This document shows positions 1 through 8,345 of a stretch of DNA of 64,000 nt, piece after piece. The first letter of the stretch is position 1. Every line of letters starts with the position of its first letter. Where the stretch lies: positions 62,001 through 126,000 of the forward strand of contig JAFECT010000007.1 of the NCBI GenBank assembly GCA_018241995.1, written 5' to 3'. Below the pieces are notes generated by a model. It saw only the letters and a program-made list of their open reading frames with translations. It was not told the DNA's origin and ran no database searches. Made by a program: the position numbers and the translations under genes. The stretch comes from Pseudomonadota bacterium. GTDB taxonomy: Bacteria > Pseudomonadota > Alphaproteobacteria > Caulobacterales > Caulobacteraceae.

Positions 1-1921
1 CTCAGGCCGGGCCGTCAGCGTCACGCCGCCGGCGGGCCGCAAGGTGGTGTTCGTCGGCGACCTGGTCGACCGCGGGCCGAACTCGCCGGACGTTCTGCGC
101 ATCGCCATGGCGATGGTGGGGGCCGGCCAGGCCTACTGCGTGCAGGGCAACCACGAGCGCAAGTTCGGTCGCTGGCTGGAGGGCCGCAAGGTCACCATCG
201 GTCACGGCCTGCAGCAGACCGTCGACCAGATGGAGGGCCAGGACCGCGACTTCCGCGAGAAGGTAACGGCCTTCCTCGACGACCTGAGGAGCCACGTCTG
301 GCTGGACGGCGGCCGCTTGGCGGTGGCCCACGCGGGGCTGAAGGCGGAGATGATCGGCCGCGGCTCGGGCGCGGTGCGCGAGTTCGCCCTCTACGGCGAG
401 ACCACCGGCGAGATCGACGAATACGGCCTGCCGGTCCGCGCCGACTGGGCCGCGGGCTATCGCGGCGAGACGGCGGTTATCTACGGCCACACCCCGGTGG
501 TGGAGGCGGAGTGGGTCAACAACACCCTGTGCATCGACACCGGGTGCGTGTTCGGCGGCGAGCTGACGGCCCTGCGCTGGCCGGAGAAGGAACTGGTGCA
601 CGTCCCGGCGATCCGGACCTGGTTCGAGCCGGTGCGGCCGCTCGCGCCCGTCGGCGGCTCGCCGTCGGCGCAGGCCCAGGCCGACGCCCTGGTCGATCTG
701 GAGGACGTCAGCGGGCGCCGCTGGGTCGACACCAGCCTGCGCGGGCGGGTGGTGGTGGCCGAGGAGAACGCCGCCGCCGCGCTCGAAGCCATGAGCCGCT
801 TCGCCCTCGCGCCGGAATGGCTGGCCTATCTGCCGCCGACCATGTCGCCCTCGGAGACCAGCACCCGCGAAGGCTGGCTGGAGCGGCCGGAGGAGGCCTT
901 CGCCCACTACCGCGAGCGTGGCGTTGCCGAGGTGGTGTGCGAGGAGAAGCACATGGGCTCGCGCGCGGTCATCGCGCTGTGCCGTTCCGCCGAGGCCGCA
1001 TCACAACGCTTCAATGCGCGCGGTGGCGAGACCGGCGCGATCTGGACCCGCACCGGCCGGCCGTTCTTCGGAGATGCGGCGGTGACCGAGGCCCTACTGG
1101 CGCGGCTGCGCGGGCGGGTCGAGGCGGTGGGCCTGTGGGAGGAGCTTTCCACCGACTGGCTGCTGCTGGACGCGGAGATCATGCCGTGGTCCGCCAAGGC
1201 GCAGAGCCTGGTCGACACCCAGTACGCGCCGGTCGCGGCCGCATCCCGCGCGGGCCTTTCCGCGGCGGGCGAAACGTTGGCCAGGGCCGCGGCGCGTGGC
1301 GTCGAGGCCGGCGCGCTGAGGGATCGCTTCGCCGAGCGGGCAGGCCGCGCCGCGCTCTATGCCGAGGCCTGGGCGCCCTACGTCTGGCCGGTCGGCGGCG
1401 TCGACGACCTGCGCGTGGCGCCGTTCCATCTGCTGGCCAGCGAGGGGCGCGTGTGGTTCGACCGGGAACACCCCTGGCACATGGCCATCGCCGACCGCCT
1501 GACCGACGGGCGCGTGGTCGCCGCCACCCGCTGGCGCACCGTGGCGCTGGCGGACGAGGCGGCCTGCGCGGATGCCACAGCCTGGTGGGAGACCCTGACC
1601 GCCGGCGGCGGCGAGGGCATGGTGGTCAAGCCCCGCGATTTCGTGGCGCGAGGGCCCAAGGGCCTGCTCCAGCCGGCGCTGAAGGTCCGCGGCTCGCAGT
1701 ACCTGCGCATCATCTACGGGCCTGAATATGACGCGCCGGAGCACCTGAGCCGCCTGCGCGAGCGGGGCCTGAACGGCAAGCGGAACTTGGCTCTGCGCGA
1801 GTTCGCGCTTGGGCACGAGGGACTGAAGCGTTTCGTCGACCGCGAGCCGCTGCGGCGCGTGCACGAGTGCGTGTTCGCCGTATTGGCGCTGGAGAGCGAA
1901 CCGATCGATCCCCGGCTCTGA
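1..1921 (+). CDS. pnkp: Polynucleotide kinase-phosphatase/ligase (Pnkp), 5' end outside window
   Basis: Bacterial Pnkp is the end-healing half of the Pnkp/Hen1 RNA repair system: kinase, metallophosphatase and ligase-type adenylyltransferase in one chain. About 640 codons are visible and the frame is open to the left edge, so the N-terminal P-loop kinase domain lies outside. The visible part starts inside the PPP-type phosphatase, with GDLVDRGP (bases 56-79), GNHE, AHAGL and GHTPV. The C-terminal half carries the nucleotidyl-transferase lysine motif EKHMGSR (Lys codon 947-949), a downstream EGMVVKPRDF motif and a final KVRGSQYLRIIYGPEY block. This order matches the clostridial-type Pnkp. A methionine at base 44 is internal. 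The Hen1 partner, if present, must lie left of the window. Family call is confident; RNA repair in this organism is inferred. Confidence 0.9.
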   Translation, partial: SGRAVSVTPPAGRKVVFVGDLVDRGPNSPDVLRIAMAMVGAGQAYCVQGNHERKFGRWLEGRKVTIGHGLQQTVDQMEGQDRDFREKVTAFLDDLRSHVWLDGGRLAVAHAGLKAEMIGRGSGAVREFALYGETTGEIDEYGLPVRADWAAGYRGETAVIYGHTPVVEAEWVNNTLCIDTGCVFGGELTALRWPEKELVHVPAIRTWFEPVRPLAPVGGSPSAQAQADALVDLEDVSGRRWVDTSLRGRVVVAEENAAAALEAMSRFALAPEWLAYLPPTMSPSETSTREGWLERPEEAFAHYRERGVAEVVCEEKHMGSRAVIALCRSAEAASQRFNARGGETGAIWTRTGRPFFGDAAVTEALLARLRGRVEAVGLWEELSTDWLLLDAEIMPWSAKAQSLVDTQYAPVAAASRAGLSAAGETLARAAARGVEAGALRDRFAERAGRAALYAEAWAPYVWPVGGVDDLRVAPFHLLASEGRVWFDREHPWHMAIADRLTDGRVVAATRWRTVALADEAACADATAWWETLTAGGGEGMVVKPRDFVARGPKGLLQPALKVRGSQYLRIIYGPEYDAPEHLSRLRERGLNGKRNLALREFALGHEGLKRFVDREPLRRVHECVFAVLALESEPIDPRL

Positions 1922-2002
1922 CCGCGACCGTCGAATAACGCCGTTTTGCTTCCCCTCTCAGGCGAGTTACAGTCCTGCATCCACTTTGGACGGAGAGGGG
2001 CT

Positions 2003-2497
2003 ATGAACTTTCAGACCTTGTTCCTGTCGGCGAGCGGTCGCATCGGTCGGCAATCGTTCTGGATTGCGTTCCTTATCCTGTTTGTCGCGAACATGATCCT
2101 CGGCGCGATCATCGGCGCGATGGGCCAAAACAACCTGGCTAACCTGCTGCGGCTAGTGGTCAATCTGGTGTTCTGCTACTTCTGGGTCTGCGTCTATTCC
2201 AAGCGCCTGCACGATATGGGCAAGAGCGGCTGGCTGCAGCTGGTGGTCTGGGCGGTATGGATCGTGGCGCTGGTGGCCGCGGTCGTCCTGGGCGGCGCGG
2301 CCTTCATGGCGGCGATGTCGGGCGGCGCGGGGGCCGGCAACGGGGCGGCCCTGGCGGCCATGGGTTCGGTCATGCTGCCGTTGGCCCTGGCCGGTCTGGT
2401 CTCGCTGGGCTTCCTGATCTGGGTCGGGGTCACGCCGAGTCAGCCGGGCGACAACGCCTATGGCCCGTCGCCGACGCGCGAGCCGGCCGCGGCCTGA
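2003..2497 (+). CDS. DUF805 family inner-membrane protein
   Basis: A 164-residue membrane protein of the DUF805 family, whose function is unknown. It begins with the typical short lead MNFQTLFLSASGRIGRQSFW, followed by about four hydrophobic segments (roughly residues 20-40, 48-66, 80-110 and 118-138), and it contains the family-typical KRLHDMGKSGW block after the second segment. The start at ATG 2003 follows a GGAGAGGGG ribosome site; an in-frame codon at 1946 would add 19 residues unlike the family. The C-terminal tail (TPSQPGDNAYGPSP) is also typical. It stands alone between pnkp and an M28 peptidase and is followed by a strong terminator. Confidence 0.85.
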   Translation: MNFQTLFLSASGRIGRQSFWIAFLILFVANMILGAIIGAMGQNNLANLLRLVVNLVFCYFWVCVYSKRLHDMGKSGWLQLVVWAVWIVALVAAVVLGGAAFMAAMSGGAGAGNGAALAAMGSVMLPLALAGLVSLGFLIWVGVTPSQPGDNAYGPSPTREPAAA

Positions 2498-2524
2498 CGC
2501 CAGGCCCTAAGTCTGCTTTCGAAG

Positions 2525-2560
2525 CGCCCGGACGGTCAGCCGCCGTCCGGGCGTTTTCGT
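2525..2560 (+). terminator. Rho-independent terminator after the DUF805 gene
   Basis: A perfect 11-bp stem (CGCCCGGACGG at 2525-2535, CCGTCCGGGCG at 2543-2553) with a 7-nt loop is followed directly by TTTTCGTTT. It lies 27 bases past the DUF805 stop codon. Confidence 0.85.
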
Positions 2561-2611
2561 TTGGGCGTATGAAGCGCTATGTGCGTGCCTCAGTCTTGAG
2601 GGAGCCGCGCC

Positions 2612-4294
2612 ATGAAGACCGCCCTGACCTTCTCCGCCGTCGCCCTGGCGGCGCTCATGGCCGGCGGATCGGCTCCGGCCAGGCCGGCCGCCACCGGCGT
2701 GATCAGCGCCCAGCGCCTTTCCGACGACATCAGGACCGTCTCGTCCGACGCCTTCGCCGGGCGCGGACCCGCGACGGAGGGTGAGTCCAGGATGGTCGAC
2801 TGGGCGGTCGGCCAGTTCAAGGCGATGGGATTGAAGCCCGGCGGACCGCACGGCGCCTGGACCCAGGAAGTCCCGATGCGGCGCTTCACCGTGCCCCCGG
2901 ACGCCAAGCTGAGCGTGAAGGTCGGCGACTGGTCCAAATCGCTCGCGCAGGGGACCGATGCGGTGGCGGTGACCTTCCGGCCCGTGGAGCGCGTGGCCAT
3001 CGACAACGCGCCGATGGTCTTCGTCGGCTACGGCGTATACGCGCCGGAGCGGCATTGGGACGACTTCAAGGGCGTGGACCTCAAGGGCAAGATCGCCGTC
3101 GTGCTGGTCAACGACCCCGACTACGAGGCCGACCTGCACGGCCTCTTCGGCGGTAAGGCCATGACCTACTACGGCCGCTGGACCTACAAGTTCGAGGAGG
3201 CGGTGCGGCGCGGCGCGCTGGGCATGCTGATCGTGCATGAGACCGGCCCCGCGGGCTACGGCTGGACCACGATCAAGAACTCCAACACCGGCCCGCAGTT
3301 CGACATCGTGCGCAAGGATCCGGCCAAGGAGAAGCTGCTGCTGCAGGGCTGGCTGCAGCACGATGTGGCGGCGGAGCTGTTCCGCCATGCGGGCCTGGAC
3401 TACGAGGCGCTGAAGGCCCAGGCGCATACGCCGGAGTTCCGGCCGGTGGAGCTGAAGGGCGCGCGGTTCGACGCCGACTACGCCCTGAAGACGGAGGCGG
3501 TCACCAGCCACAACATCCTGGCGCGGCTACCCGGAACCAAGCGGCCCGACGAGACGGTGATCTACTCCGCCCACTGGGACCACTTTGGCATAGGCGAGCC
3601 CGATGCGAGCGGCGATCGCGTCTTCCACGGCGCGGTGGACGACGGCACCGGCATCGCGGGGGTGATGGAGCTGGCGCGGGCCTACGCCAAGGCGCCGCGC
3701 ACCGACCGCTCGGTGCTGTTCGCGCTGTGGACGGCGGAAGAGAGGGGCCTGCTCGGCTCGGAATACTACGGCGCCCACCCGGTCGCCCCGCTCGACAAGA
3801 CCGTGGCCGACATCAACGTCGACATCATGCAGGTGAAGGGCCCGGCCCACGACGTGATCCTGGTCGGCGCGGGCAAGGACACGCTCGAGGACATGCTGAA
3901 GGCCGAGGCCAAGAAGCACGGCCGCTATGTCACGCCCGAAAGCCACCCTGAGGTCGGCTCCTTCTATCGCGGCGACCAGTTCAGCTTCGCCAAGCAGGGG
4001 GTGCCGGTGCTGCCGCTGATGGCCAACAGCGGCGGGCCGGACCTGTTGAACGGCGGGCGCGCCGCGGGCGAGGCCTGGGTCGCGGACTACACCGCCAACC
4101 ACTATCACCGCCCCGCTGACCGCTGGTCCGCCGACTGGGACCTGCGCGGCGCGGCGGCCGACGCCGACCTGATCTATGCGGTGGGCCGCAGGCTCGCCAA
4201 TTCCGACCTGTGGCCGAGCTGGAAGCCGGGCTCGGAGTTCGCCGCGAAGCGGGCGGAGACGGCGAAGGCGCGAAAGGCCAAGGCGAGGCGTTGA
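2612..4294 (+). CDS. Secreted M28 family metallopeptidase with PA domain
   Basis: A 560-residue exported zinc aminopeptidase-like protein. A cleavable signal peptide (about residues 1-23, ending SAPA) is followed by an N-terminal part, a protease-associated (PA) insertion around residues 130-290, and the M28 catalytic core. The di-zinc ligands are recognisable in order: HWDHFG (His about 321), VDDGTG (Asp about 343), AEERG (catalytic and ligand Glu about 376-377), the NVDIMQ segment, and a late NHYHRPAD His. Length fits periplasmic or outer-membrane-associated M28 enzymes. ATG 2612 follows a GAGGGAG ribosome site. The terminator just upstream suggests a separate transcript. Peptide substrate is unknown. 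Confidence 0.9.
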   Translation: MKTALTFSAVALAALMAGGSAPARPAATGVISAQRLSDDIRTVSSDAFAGRGPATEGESRMVDWAVGQFKAMGLKPGGPHGAWTQEVPMRRFTVPPDAKLSVKVGDWSKSLAQGTDAVAVTFRPVERVAIDNAPMVFVGYGVYAPERHWDDFKGVDLKGKIAVVLVNDPDYEADLHGLFGGKAMTYYGRWTYKFEEAVRRGALGMLIVHETGPAGYGWTTIKNSNTGPQFDIVRKDPAKEKLLLQGWLQHDVAAELFRHAGLDYEALKAQAHTPEFRPVELKGARFDADYALKTEAVTSHNILARLPGTKRPDETVIYSAHWDHFGIGEPDASGDRVFHGAVDDGTGIAGVMELARAYAKAPRTDRSVLFALWTAEERGLLGSEYYGAHPVAPLDKTVADINVDIMQVKGPAHDVILVGAGKDTLEDMLKAEAKKHGRYVTPESHPEVGSFYRGDQFSFAKQGVPVLPLMANSGGPDLLNGGRAAGEAWVADYTANHYHRPADRWSADWDLRGAAADADLIYAVGRRLANSDLWPSWKPGSEFAAKRAETAKARKAKARR

Positions 4295-4371
4295 TGGCGG
4301 CCGAAATCCCCTGACGGTCTAGGTATTCCCGCGAATTACCCGACCCGCCGCCCGCCCATAGAAAAGCGGGC

Positions 4372-5916
4372 ATGTCGCTTTACGAGTCAGAGTCCGGTCA
4401 GGCGTCCGTTGAAGGGAGTCCGGGGGGGACGGCCGCGCGCCGCGCCCGCGCCCAGACGTTCTTCGAGCAAGGCCAAAGGCTGCTGAACCGTGGCGACAAC
4501 GCCGGCGCCAAGGAGGCGCTCACCCAGGCCCTGCTGCTGGCGCCGGGCTCCTCACGGGTCGCGGGCTTTCTGGCGTTGGCCTGCACGCGCCTCGGCGACA
4601 AGGTTGAGGCGGAACGGCACGCGCGGGCGACCCTGGAGCTCGATCCCCAGAACGCGCTGATGGCGCACCTGTTGGGCACCCTGCTGGTCGAGCGAGACCA
4701 GCTGGTCGAGGCCGTGGCCTGGCTGACGTTCGCGGCCGATCGCCTGCCCGACATGGGGCAGGTGGTGCGCGACCTAGCCGCCACCCAGCTGTTCGTCGGT
4801 GACGTGGAAGGCGCGCGGCGCAATATGCTGCGGGCCCTGGAGCTCGACCCCCTGGCGCCGGAGGCCAGTTTCGCGGCTGCGCGGCTGGTCAACGCCGCGG
4901 ACGACGGTGAAGATGCGCAGCGGCTGATGGCGGTGCTCGACGCGCTGCAGGCGCGCGAGGATCTGCAGGTCGAGCGTCGCATCGAGGTCTGCTATGCGCT
5001 AGGCCGCGCCCACGAGGATCGCAAGGACTTCGATCGCGCCTTCCAGGCCTACGCCGAGGGCGCGCGGCTGAAGCGCGCCGGGCTCGACTATTCGATCGAA
5101 GATCTCGAGGCCCACGCCCAGCGCATTATCGAGATGTTCAGCTCCGAGCGCATCCGCGCCATGCAGGGCGCCGGCCTGAAAGCGCGCCGGCGGCCGGTGT
5201 TCGTGGTCGGCATGCCGCGCTCCGGCACGACCCTGGTCGAGCAGATCCTCGGCGCTCATACCGATGTGCAGTGCGCGGGCGAGAATCCGGCCCTGATCAA
5301 CACGGTGGTCATGACCAAGGGCAAGCAGGGCGGCGCGCGCTTCCCCGACTGGGTCACCGAACTGAGGCCAGGCGACTGTGAGAGGCTCGGCGTCACCTAC
5401 ATGCAGGCCCTGCCGCCGCCGCAGCTGGGCCGGACCGTGGTCACCGACAAGCGGCTGGAGAACGTGCTGTACCTGGGCCTGGCGCACCTGTGCCTGGAGG
5501 ACGCCCGGATCGTGCATGTGCGGCGCGATCCGCGCGACACGGCCCTGGCCTGCTTCACCATGCTGTTCAGCGAGGGCCAGGAGTACAGCTACGACTTCGC
5601 CGAACTGGCGCGCTACCAGCAGCTCTACGAACGCATGATCGCCCACTGGCGCGAGGCGCTGCCGCCCGGACGGCTGCTGGAAATCGACTACGAAGCCCTG
5701 GTGGCCGACCCGGAGACTCATGCCCGACGCCTGCTGGAGCACGTGGGGCTGGAATGGGACGAGGCGTGCCTGCATCCGCACGAGGCGCGCAAGATGGTGC
5801 GTTCGGCCAGCGCGGCGCAGGTGCGCGAGCCGATCCACGCGCGCGGCGTCGGCCGCTGGCGGCCCTTCGCCGAACATCTGAAACCCGCCTTCGAAGCCCT
5901 GGGCCTGGAGGCCTGA
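4372..5916 (+). CDS. TPR-containing sulfotransferase family protein
   Basis: A 514-residue protein with an N-terminal TPR region (residues about 20-240) and a C-terminal sulfotransferase domain. The 5'-phosphosulfate loop reads VGMPRSGTTLVEQ (Gly about 280), and the 3'-phosphate binding segment reads VHVRRDPRDTALACF. Both are the PAPS-binding hallmarks of the family, so the predicted activity is transfer of sulfate from PAPS to an unknown acceptor. No signal peptide is visible. Caulobacterales often carry this TPR-sulfotransferase architecture. No good ribosome site precedes ATG 4372, and a small GC hairpin (4350-4371) ends at the start codon. Confidence 0.85.
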   Translation: MSLYESESGQASVEGSPGGTAARRARAQTFFEQGQRLLNRGDNAGAKEALTQALLLAPGSSRVAGFLALACTRLGDKVEAERHARATLELDPQNALMAHLLGTLLVERDQLVEAVAWLTFAADRLPDMGQVVRDLAATQLFVGDVEGARRNMLRALELDPLAPEASFAAARLVNAADDGEDAQRLMAVLDALQAREDLQVERRIEVCYALGRAHEDRKDFDRAFQAYAEGARLKRAGLDYSIEDLEAHAQRIIEMFSSERIRAMQGAGLKARRRPVFVVGMPRSGTTLVEQILGAHTDVQCAGENPALINTVVMTKGKQGGARFPDWVTELRPGDCERLGVTYMQALPPPQLGRTVVTDKRLENVLYLGLAHLCLEDARIVHVRRDPRDTALACFTMLFSEGQEYSYDFAELARYQQLYERMIAHWREALPPGRLLEIDYEALVADPETHARRLLEHVGLEWDEACLHPHEARKMVRSASAAQVREPIHARGVGRWRPFAEHLKPAFEALGLEA

Positions 5917-5922
5917 GCGGCC

Positions 5923-6561
5923 TCAGAGCGTGAGCGCCATCCGCACCAGGTCGGAGACGCGCTGAGCCTGCATCTTGGCCATGACGGCGGCGCGGTGGGC
6001 CTCGACCGTGCGGATGCTGATGCCCAGGCCCTCGGCGATGGCCTGATTGCCGGAGCCTTCCACGACCAACTGCATCACCTCGCGCTCGCGGGGCGTCAGG
6101 AGCGCGGCGCGTTCGCGAAGGGTGCGGGCGGTGTCGCGCTCGGCGCGGGTGCGCTCGGCCCTATCCATGGCGGCAGCGACGCTTTGCAGGAACTGCTCTT
6201 CGCCAAAGGGTTTCTGCAGGAAATCCAGGGCGCCGCCCTTGAGCGCCTGCACCGCCATGGGCACGTCGCCGTGGCCGGTGATGACGATGATCGGCACGTC
6301 GGCGCCGCGGCGGGCCAAAGCCTCCTGCAACTCCAGCCCACTCATGCCCGGCATGCGCACGTCGGCCACCACGCATCCGGTGGTCTCGACCTCCAGGGTC
6401 TTGAGGAAATCCTCGGCGCTGGCATGGGCGCGCACGACCCGGCCCGAAGACTCCAGCAGCAGGGTCAAGGCCCGCAGCAGGGGCTCGTCATCGTCCACGA
6501 CGTGGACGGCGAGGGGAGGGGGGGCCGGGGGCGCGGCCATCCGATGCGCTTGCGCGGTCAT
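5923..6561 (-). CDS. FixJ-type response regulator (REC-LuxR HTH)
   Basis: A 212-residue DNA-binding response regulator. The receiver (about residues 17-130) has the acidic pocket VDDDE, phospho-acceptor Asp67 in VADVRMPGMSG, the ITGHGD segment and Lys in LQKPFG. The C-terminal LuxR/FixJ helix-turn-helix starts at LTPREREVMQLVVEG. Its ATG overlaps the stop of the upstream MASE1 kinase (ATGA), so the two are translated from one message and almost certainly form a phosphorelay pair. FixJ-like regulators are transcription activators; the targets here are unknown. Confidence 0.92.
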   Translation of the reverse strand: MTAQAHRMAAPPAPPPLAVHVVDDDEPLLRALTLLLESSGRVVRAHASAEDFLKTLEVETTGCVVADVRMPGMSGLELQEALARRGADVPIIVITGHGDVPMAVQALKGGALDFLQKPFGEEQFLQSVAAAMDRAERTRAERDTARTLRERAALLTPREREVMQLVVEGSGNQAIAEGLGISIRTVEAHRAAVMAKMQAQRVSDLVRMALTL

Positions 6562-8201
6562 GGCGGGGAGCTTCCCACAGTTCGGGCGACGATGGGTAGA
6601 GTGAAGCGTACGGCGCAGCGACCGGGCCGGTTCTCCGCCAGCCAGATACGCCCGCCGTGGGCTTCCACCACGCCGCGGCAGATCATCAACCCCAAGCCCA
6701 GGCCCTTCCGGTCGCCGCCGGGGAAGGGCGAGAACAGCCGCGCGGCGACTTCGGCCGGCATGCCATCGGCTGTGTCAGCGACCTCGAACTCCACCATGCC
6801 GCCCTCGGCCAGGCCTGCGGACACGGTCACCTGCCGCACCGGATGCTCGCCGCGGGTCAAGGCGTTCAAGGCGTTTTGGAGCAGATTCACCAGCACCTGC
6901 TGGATCTGCACCCTATCCGCCTGCACCGAGGGCAGATCGCGGTCGACTGCGGTGACGATGCGGGCCTCGGCGCGCCGGCTCTCGGCCTGCATCAGGCTGG
7001 CGGCGTCGGCGATCAGGGCGGCGGGCGCCAAACGGCGGCGCTCCGGCGCCCCGCGGGCGATGAACTGGCGCAGGGACCGTACGATGGCGCCGGCGCGCTC
7101 GGCCTCTGACGCGGCGCCGTCGATGGCCTCGACGAAGCGCGGTTCGGTCGCCGAGCTCTCGGGAGCGAATCGCTTGGCGGCGCGGGCGAAGGCCACCACC
7201 GCCATCAGCGGCTGGTTCAGCTCGTGCGCCAGGGCCGCGGCCATCTCGCCGGCCGCGGACAGGCGGCTGAAGCGGGAAAGCTCCTCCTGCCGGTCGGCCA
7301 GCGCGGCCTCGGCCACGCGTCGTTCGGTGACCGTCACGGCGAGGAACAGGCCGGAGAGCGCCAGCGCCAGCAGCCGGAACTGGAACTCGAAGATCAGGTT
7401 GTCCGCATCCGGCTTGGTGAACAGCGAGGCCAGGACTCCAGCCTGCACCGCCAGGTTCGACAGGGTCACCGCCGCCATGCCGGAACGCACGGCGATCCAG
7501 ATCTGCGGCAGGAACAGGATGTAGTAGATGCGCACCCGATTGGTCGGGCCCGCCACGAACACGAGCGCCACGAAGCCGAGCAGCATCAGCGCCTGCAACA
7601 GACCTTCGAGCCATCCCGCCAGCCCGCCCTTCAGTCGCCAGCGGGGCAGCACCAGGATCGCCGGGGTCAGCAGGCACTCGCCCAGGAAATCGCCGGTCCA
7701 GCCGCGATAGACTGAATCGAGACCCTGCGCCGGATCCACGCCACCCCAGGTGATCACCACCACGGTGTTGAGAGCCGCCGCCAGCGCCGCGGCGCCGAGG
7801 GCCGCGACCAGCAGCAGCACCAGGTCGCGTTGACGCTCCAACGAGGGGTTGATGCGTCGGTGGATGGCGCAGCCGAAGCCGCCGTAGGCGACTGTCACGC
7901 CCAGCGCCGAAGCAAAGCCGCCGATGAGCGGCACGGCCGGAGCCGGGTTGATCATGCTGGACGCCAGCTCGGCGGCGAACACCACCGGCCCGATGCGCGG
8001 CCCCATCAGAACGAAGGCCGCCAGCGCCAGGCCCGCCGACAGGTTCCAGGGCGTCACGCCGCTGGTGTCGGGCAGGAGCAGGGCAAGGCGGTCGAGCACG
8101 CAGTAGGCGACGAAGAAGCCGATGGCCGCCCCGGCCGCGCGCAGGCGCCCGCCGCTGAGGGCGGGGCGAGGGGCGAGGGGGACCTTGGCCGTTTCGGTCA
8201 T
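6558..8201 (-). CDS. MASE1-domain sensor histidine kinase (FixL/DctB-like core)
   Basis: A membrane-bound kinase of about 547 residues. Roughly eight hydrophobic segments form an N-terminal MASE1 sensory domain. A HisKA domain follows with the phospho-acceptor box ALAHELNQPLMA, and a HATPase domain with the N box NLLQNALNAL and the GLGLGLMICRG ATP lid. The HELNQPL form of the H box is shared with FixL and DctB kinases. The partner FixJ-type regulator begins inside its stop codon. The start is uncertain: ATG 8201 (MTETAKVP) is chosen because 18 extra residues from ATG 8255 are not membrane- or family-like; neither has a strong ribosome site. The ligand sensed by MASE1 domains is unknown. Confidence 0.88.
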   Translation of the reverse strand: MTETAKVPLAPRPALSGGRLRAAGAAIGFFVAYCVLDRLALLLPDTSGVTPWNLSAGLALAAFVLMGPRIGPVVFAAELASSMINPAPAVPLIGGFASALGVTVAYGGFGCAIHRRINPSLERQRDLVLLLVAALGAAALAAALNTVVVITWGGVDPAQGLDSVYRGWTGDFLGECLLTPAILVLPRWRLKGGLAGWLEGLLQALMLLGFVALVFVAGPTNRVRIYYILFLPQIWIAVRSGMAAVTLSNLAVQAGVLASLFTKPDADNLIFEFQFRLLALALSGLFLAVTVTERRVAEAALADRQEELSRFSRLSAAGEMAAALAHELNQPLMAVVAFARAAKRFAPESSATEPRFVEAIDGAASEAERAGAIVRSLRQFIARGAPERRRLAPAALIADAASLMQAESRRAEARIVTAVDRDLPSVQADRVQIQQVLVNLLQNALNALTRGEHPVRQVTVSAGLAEGGMVEFEVADTADGMPAEVAARLFSPFPGGDRKGLGLGLMICRGVVEAHGGRIWLAENRPGRCAVRFTLPIVARTVGSSPP

Positions 8202-8345
8202 GCGGACGCCTGGCTGCGGATCAGCCGGTCGCCAGGGTAAGGTGCGAAGGCCCATCGCGCATTACGAAAGCTTAAGCGCCCCCGGCTTGCCCGCGGCGCG
8301 GGTCGGGCATACCCCTTGCGGCTTGTGTCTTTTCGAGAGGCTAAC

